A stretch of 16,769 bases of DNA, taken from positions 1 to 16,769 of the forward strand of contig JBLIOL010000090.1 of the NCBI GenBank assembly GCA_047639615.1, written 5' to 3'. Shown here in pieces: positions 15,817 through 16,769 of the stretch. The translations under genes were made by a program, and so were the position numbers. The notes below the pieces were generated by a model. It had not been told where the DNA came from and ran no database searches. It saw only the letters and a list, made by a program, of their open reading frames with translations. Each line of letters opens with the position of its first letter. Position 1 is the stretch's first letter. The DNA is from CAYWNK01 sp047639615. Lineage in GTDB: Bacteria > Planctomycetota > UBA1135 > GCA-002686595.

Positions 15817-16716
15817 ATGAACACGCTCTCCGTAGCCGCCCTGTATCGCTTTGTCGCTTTTGCAGACTTCGAGGAGTGGCGCCAGCCCTTGCTCGATCTG
15901 TGCGTCGAGCGTGCTGTGCTGGGCACTCTGCTGCTGGCTCCTGAGGGGATTAACGGGACCATCGCAGGGCAGCGCGTGGACGTGGAGGCCGTGATCGCCT
16001 TCCTCGAGCGCGATGCGCGCCTGACCGGATTGGATTGCAAATGGTCCACGGCGGAGGCGCCTCCCTTCAGGCGTATGAAGGTGCGGCTGAAGCAGGAGAT
16101 CGTCACCATGGGGGTTACGGGCATCGACCCAAACGAGACAGTGGGCACCTATGTGGAGGCCGCCGACTGGAACCGACTCATCGAGGATCCAGAGGTCGTG
16201 TTGGTGGATACCCGCAACGACTACGAGGTCGGCATCGGTAGCTTCAAGGGTGCGCTCAATCCTGATCTGGGAAGCTTCCGCGAGTTTCCCGAATGGCTGC
16301 GTGAGACCTTTGATGGACTCGAGAGTCCGAAGGTCGCCATGTTTTGCACGGGCGGCATTCGCTGCGAGAAGTCCACGGCCTTTCTCAGGCAAGCCGGGGT
16401 GAGCGAGGTTTACCACCTGAAGGGCGGCATTCTCAAGTACCTCGAGGTCGTGCCCGAGGAGGAGAGCCTGTGGGAGGGCGAGTGCTTCGTCTTCGACGAG
16501 CGCGTCTCCGTGGTGCACGGGCTGGCCGAGGGCAGTTACGAGCAGTGCCGTGCCTGCGGCTTCCCCGTGAACGAAGCAGGCCGCACGAGCCCAGACTATG
16601 TGCTGGGGGTTAGCTGCTCCCACTGCGCGGGTCTTTCGAGCGCGCAGCAGAAGGCAGGCTTCGCCGAGCGCGCGCGCCAGCGCTTGCAGGCGCGCGACGC
16701 TGAGCGCCCCGATTAG
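15817..16716 (+). CDS. trhO: TrhO, oxygen-dependent tRNA uridine(34) hydroxylase (rhodanese family, YceA/UPF0176)
   Basis: TrhO introduces the 5-hydroxyl on wobble uridine 34 of certain tRNAs using O2, the first step towards cmo5U or mo5U; it acts in the cytoplasm. The 299-residue protein has an N-terminal acylphosphatase-like domain (about 1-95, with LLLAPEGINGTIAG) and a rhodanese domain (about 110-215). That domain shows VDTRNDYEVGIGSFKGALNP and the active-site loop MFCTGGIRCEKST with Cys177 and Cys183. YHLKGGILKYLE and CFVFDERVSV follow, both family signatures. A C-terminal pair CRAC (244-247) and CSHC (267-270) may bind zinc. All key residues are present and the length is normal. ATG 15817 has no Shine-Dalgarno sequence, and a TACAAT lies just upstream. 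It stands alone, divergent from the choice-of-anchor B gene. Confidence 0.95.
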   Translation: MNTLSVAALYRFVAFADFEEWRQPLLDLCVERAVLGTLLLAPEGINGTIAGQRVDVEAVIAFLERDARLTGLDCKWSTAEAPPFRRMKVRLKQEIVTMGVTGIDPNETVGTYVEAADWNRLIEDPEVVLVDTRNDYEVGIGSFKGALNPDLGSFREFPEWLRETFDGLESPKVAMFCTGGIRCEKSTAFLRQAGVSEVYHLKGGILKYLEVVPEEESLWEGECFVFDERVSVVHGLAEGSYEQCRACGFPVNEAGRTSPDYVLGVSCSHCAGLSSAQQKAGFAERARQRLQARDAERPD

Positions 16717-16769
16717 CGGGGTGTGCGGGGTGTGCGTTGTGGGCGTTGTGGGCGTTGTGGGCGTTGTGG
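16716..16769. repeat. 9-bp G-rich tandem repeat running off the window end
   Basis: Six back-to-back 9-bp units: GCGGGGTGT twice (16716-16733), then GCGTTGTGG four times (16734-16769). The array begins at the last base of the trhO stop codon and continues beyond the window. The G-runs on this strand could form G-quadruplex structure; no function is known. Confidence 0.88.

Noticed and set aside
15778..16623. 281-codon minus-strand open frame opposite trhO.
   Set aside because: It is a shadow of trhO in high-GC sequence; trhO has every family signature and the antisense product has none.
16716..16769. CRISPR-like repeats at the window end.
   Set aside because: Units are 9 bp and contiguous, with no spacers.

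Overview
The window is high-GC bacterial DNA and reads as a piece of a Planctomycetota chromosome, probably marine and of the sulfatase-rich, Poly30/Saltatorellus-like type. The grounds are the DUF1800-DUF1501 pair, a choice-of-anchor B protein, an FG-GAP propeller, a decayed sulfatase, and a C-terminal tail domain of the kind I associate with these planctomycetes. No single gene fixes the taxonomy, so this is an inference. I saw no rRNA, tRNA or CRISPR array.

Layout. 1-1079: an SGNH/GDSL hydrolase cut off by the window start. 1146-2396: a complete IS1-like insertion sequence with one transposase gene, perfect 15-bp terminal inverted repeats and a perfect 9-bp target duplication. 2402-2600: a 199-bp MITE-like element whose ends resemble those of the IS. 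2820-5766: a two-gene unit, DUF1800 then DUF1501, both with twin-arginine leaders, closed by a hairpin terminator. 5873-6035: the frameshifted remains of a sulfatase N-terminus. 6032-7723 (minus): a secreted FG-GAP propeller. 7841-8009: a large imperfect palindrome. 8097-9395 (minus): a di-heme oxidoreductase (DUF1111). 9477-11135 (plus): an OB-fold plus endonuclease/exonuclease/phosphatase protein that overlaps the next gene tail to tail by 4 bp. 11132-13369 (minus): monomeric NADP-isocitrate dehydrogenase. 13595-14173: two gene fragments of opposite orientation fused at about 13760. 14243-15760 (minus): a choice-of-anchor B protein. 15817-16716 (plus): the tRNA hydroxylase TrhO. 16716-16769: a 9-bp tandem repeat running off the window end.

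How the genes work together. There is no single pathway. Icd (TCA cycle, NADPH) and TrhO (tRNA wobble modification) are housekeeping enzymes. Most of the others are predicted to be exported: SGNH hydrolase, DUF1800/DUF1501, FG-GAP, DUF1111 and choice-of-anchor B. The most interesting thread is one roughly 130-residue C-terminal domain on two unrelated secreted proteins, with a third, decayed copy at 13595-13759. It behaves like an interchangeable sorting or anchoring tail. The rest of the interest lies in mobile and decaying DNA: a fresh IS, a related MITE-like element, a palindromic repeat and three broken gene pieces.
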